Positions 62,838 through 64,000 of a stretch of DNA of 64,000 bases are shown here, one piece after another. The stretch comes from Bacillus sp. Marseille-Q3570 (lineage in GTDB: Bacteria; Bacillota; Bacilli; Bacillales; Fictibacillaceae): NCBI RefSeq assembly GCF_946151055.1, contig NZ_CAMGYZ010000001.1:62001-126000 (forward strand). The letters are read 5' to 3'. The notes under the pieces are model-generated. The model was not told the origin of the DNA, did no database searches, and was given only the letters and a program-made list of their open reading frames with translations. The translations under genes were made by a program, and so were the position numbers. How positions within the stretch are numbered: the first letter of the stretch is position 1; every line of letters begins with the position of its first letter.

Positions 62838-63280
62838 TAGATTTGCTCCTCTTTTAAAGATTTTTTCGCCTTACGTTTCTGATTCCAATAATATCCCAGT
62901 GCAAGCGCACCATATATTCCGCCCAAGTCACGTTTATGGACAATATCCTTTCCTTCGGAGGTGTTTTTCTTTACTGTACTGGTGGCATCCACAAGTGATG
63001 ATGATAACTTTCTAGATGTTTCTCCAATATCGCCGACTATATAAAACAAAGGACTTAATGCTTTCAGTTTTTCATTTACATCCGCTAGCGTGTCATTGCT
63101 TTTATAGATAAGATCTCCTGTTTGTTTCGTGATCATGTTCAAATGAGAAGGTAATTGTTCGACAGTTTGATCTACACCTTTTATAACAGCCGCTAGATTA
63201 TTTAGTACACGTGCAAGAAAAATGGTCAATACTACAAATGCCAGGCCAATGATCAAAACGCCAATTCCTACTAAATCCAT
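62837..63280 (-). CDS. DUF948 protein (YtxG-like), second paralogue
   Basis: 147 residues: N-terminal membrane helix (VGIGVLIIGLAFVVLTIFLA) and a coiled-coil region with heptad-like LNNLAAVIKGVDQTVEQLPSH, the DUF948 pattern. Likely inner-membrane, function unknown. ATG at 63280 follows AAGAGGGATG; an in-frame start at 63379 overlaps the previous gene without a site. It starts one base after the preceding gene's stop. Confidence 0.8.
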   Translation of the reverse strand: MDLVGIGVLIIGLAFVVLTIFLARVLNNLAAVIKGVDQTVEQLPSHLNMITKQTGDLIYKSNDTLADVNEKLKALSPLFYIVGDIGETSRKLSSSLVDATSTVKKNTSEGKDIVHKRDLGGIYGALALGYYWNQKRKAKKSLKEEQI

Positions 63281-63281
63281 A

Positions 63282-63692
63282 TCATCCCTCTTTTCTTTTA
63301 TTTTTTTCTTTATAAATTCGAAACGCTGCATTACCCCATTTGACAAGTTTGACAATTTGTTTGGATTGTCCATTCGCATGAGAAGAAAAATGGTCAGCAG
63401 AGCGATTTATCGTTCGGTTCGTATAATCAAGGAGTCCACCTACATGCTGTAATGTTTGTATTAATCCAGATGTTGAATGAAGCTTGTGATGAATGTCCTC
63501 GACGATATGACCTGTTTCCTTAACAAGATGTTTTGAACCTCCTGTTATTTTTTCCATTTGTCCTTCCAATTGATCTACTGAATGCTCTAAGCTATTAACA
63601 GCACTGGTGACACTGTTAAGTATTCGTACCAAATAAAATACAATCACAGCAAATGACACAGCGATCAACAAAATCCCGATATAAACAAACAC
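63282..63692 (-). CDS. DUF948 protein (YtxG-like), first paralogue
   Basis: 136 residues with membrane helix YIGILLIAVSFAVIVFYLV, then ILNSVTSAVNSLEHSVDQLEGQMEKI (DUF948 coiled coil). GTG start at 63692 with AAGGAGG 11 bases upstream; no better in-frame start because TAG precedes it. Heads a three-gene unit preceded by a sigma-B promoter, matching the sigma-B control of ytxGH in B. subtilis. Confidence 0.8.
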   Translation of the reverse strand: MFVYIGILLIAVSFAVIVFYLVRILNSVTSAVNSLEHSVDQLEGQMEKITGGSKHLVKETGHIVEDIHHKLHSTSGLIQTLQHVGGLLDYTNRTINRSADHFSSHANGQSKQIVKLVKWGNAAFRIYKEKNKRKEG

Positions 63693-63718
63693 CTATCACC
63701 ACACCTCCTTGAACCTCT

Positions 63719-63744
63719 TTACCCGATTCTTATATTAGAAAAAC
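63719..63744 (-). promoter_or_regulatory. Sigma-B promoter of the DUF948/YtxH operon
   Basis: Minus strand GTTTTT, 14 bases, GGGTAA, within the GTTTWW/GGGWAW consensus; about 30 bases before the start codon. Confidence 0.78.
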
Positions 63745-63825
63745 GTTGTTAATAACAAGATTAACTCCCTCTTCTGGGGGGAAGGAGATAGAAACGGGAA
63801 AATCTCAAATCAAGAGAGGTGTATT

Positions 63826-64000
63826 ATGAATATCAAATACTATGCAAAAGAGATTAGTGGAGAGTTTCAAAAAGATGATGTACCACTATTAGCAGCAGCC
63901 CAGGCTTATCATTACTTGTTATCGATTGTGCCGATGCTTATTTTGCTCCTATCAATCGTACCGTATTTAAATATAAGTGGAGAAGAAGTAATGAATTACA
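63826..64000 (+). CDS. YihY/BrkB family membrane protein, N-terminal part
   Basis: First 58 codons of a gene cut by the window end. The protein begins MNIKYYAKEISGEFQKDDV and runs into AAAQAYHYLLSIVPMLILL, the first membrane region of the YihY/virulence-factor BrkB family (formerly annotated ribonuclease BN; B. subtilis YfkH-like). GAGAGGTG upstream of ATG. Divergent from the DUF948 operon. Confidence 0.82.
   Translation, partial: MNIKYYAKEISGEFQKDDVPLLAAAQAYHYLLSIVPMLILLLSIVPYLNISGEEVMNY

Overview
The window reads as chromosomal DNA of a salt-tolerant, Gram-positive Bacillaceae bacterium (around 40% GC). The evidence is strong GGAGG-type ribosome binding sites, frequent TTG/GTG starts, B. 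subtilis-like genes (odhAB, lysA, yflT, ytxGH-like, ylnDEF-like siroheme genes, CYP152 P450), sigma-B and ECF sigma promoters, S-box and L-box riboswitches, and a DinR-type LexA box. I see no rRNA, tRNA, CRISPR array or prophage. Family names are from memory of protein families; no database search was run.

Layout: 1-1.6 kb, end of odhA and odhB. 2-8.2 kb, an MBL hydrolase, a flavodoxin-like reductase, stress proteins (YjzC, CBS) and a sulfur-handling group (YeeE/YedE transporter, DCC protein, rhodanese/persulfide dioxygenase). 8.3-13.5 kb, CopB-type ATPase, aldo/keto reductase, branched-chain aminotransferase, lipoprotein. 13.9-26.3 kb, an ectoine/hydroxyectoine degradation cluster: eutB and a PucR regulator, then an operon of eutD/doeA, eutC, a Cys/Met-type PLP enzyme, an M20 deacetylase, a homoserine dehydrogenase, an aldehyde dehydrogenase and a BCCT transporter, with a convergent Lrp/AsnC regulator. 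26.4-30.3 kb, lysA, an OsmC gene with an in-frame TGA at its catalytic cysteine codon (probable selenoprotein with a SECIS-like hairpin), yflT, and a LAGLIDADG endonuclease under a LexA box. 30.3-36.8 kb, P450 peroxygenase and a five-gene Gfo/Idh/MocA plus TIM-barrel isomerase operon. 36.9-47.6 kb, an ECF sigma/anti-sigma pair and assorted enzymes. 47.9-56.8 kb, an S-box-controlled operon for sulfate uptake, reduction and siroheme synthesis. 56.9-64 kb, lysC with lysine riboswitch, SGNH hydrolase, peptidase E, pheA, a DUF4145 protein, a sigma-B operon of DUF948/YtxH-like proteins and the start of a YihY-like gene.

Main themes are osmolyte use as nutrient, sulfur assimilation and persulfide handling, and general or envelope stress. 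At least seven copies of a short intergenic repeat (about 70-150 bp) are scattered through the window. The most unusual signals are the probable selenocysteine OsmC, the Gram-positive ectoine-catabolic operon with non-standard enzymes, and the SOS-box-driven free-standing homing endonuclease.
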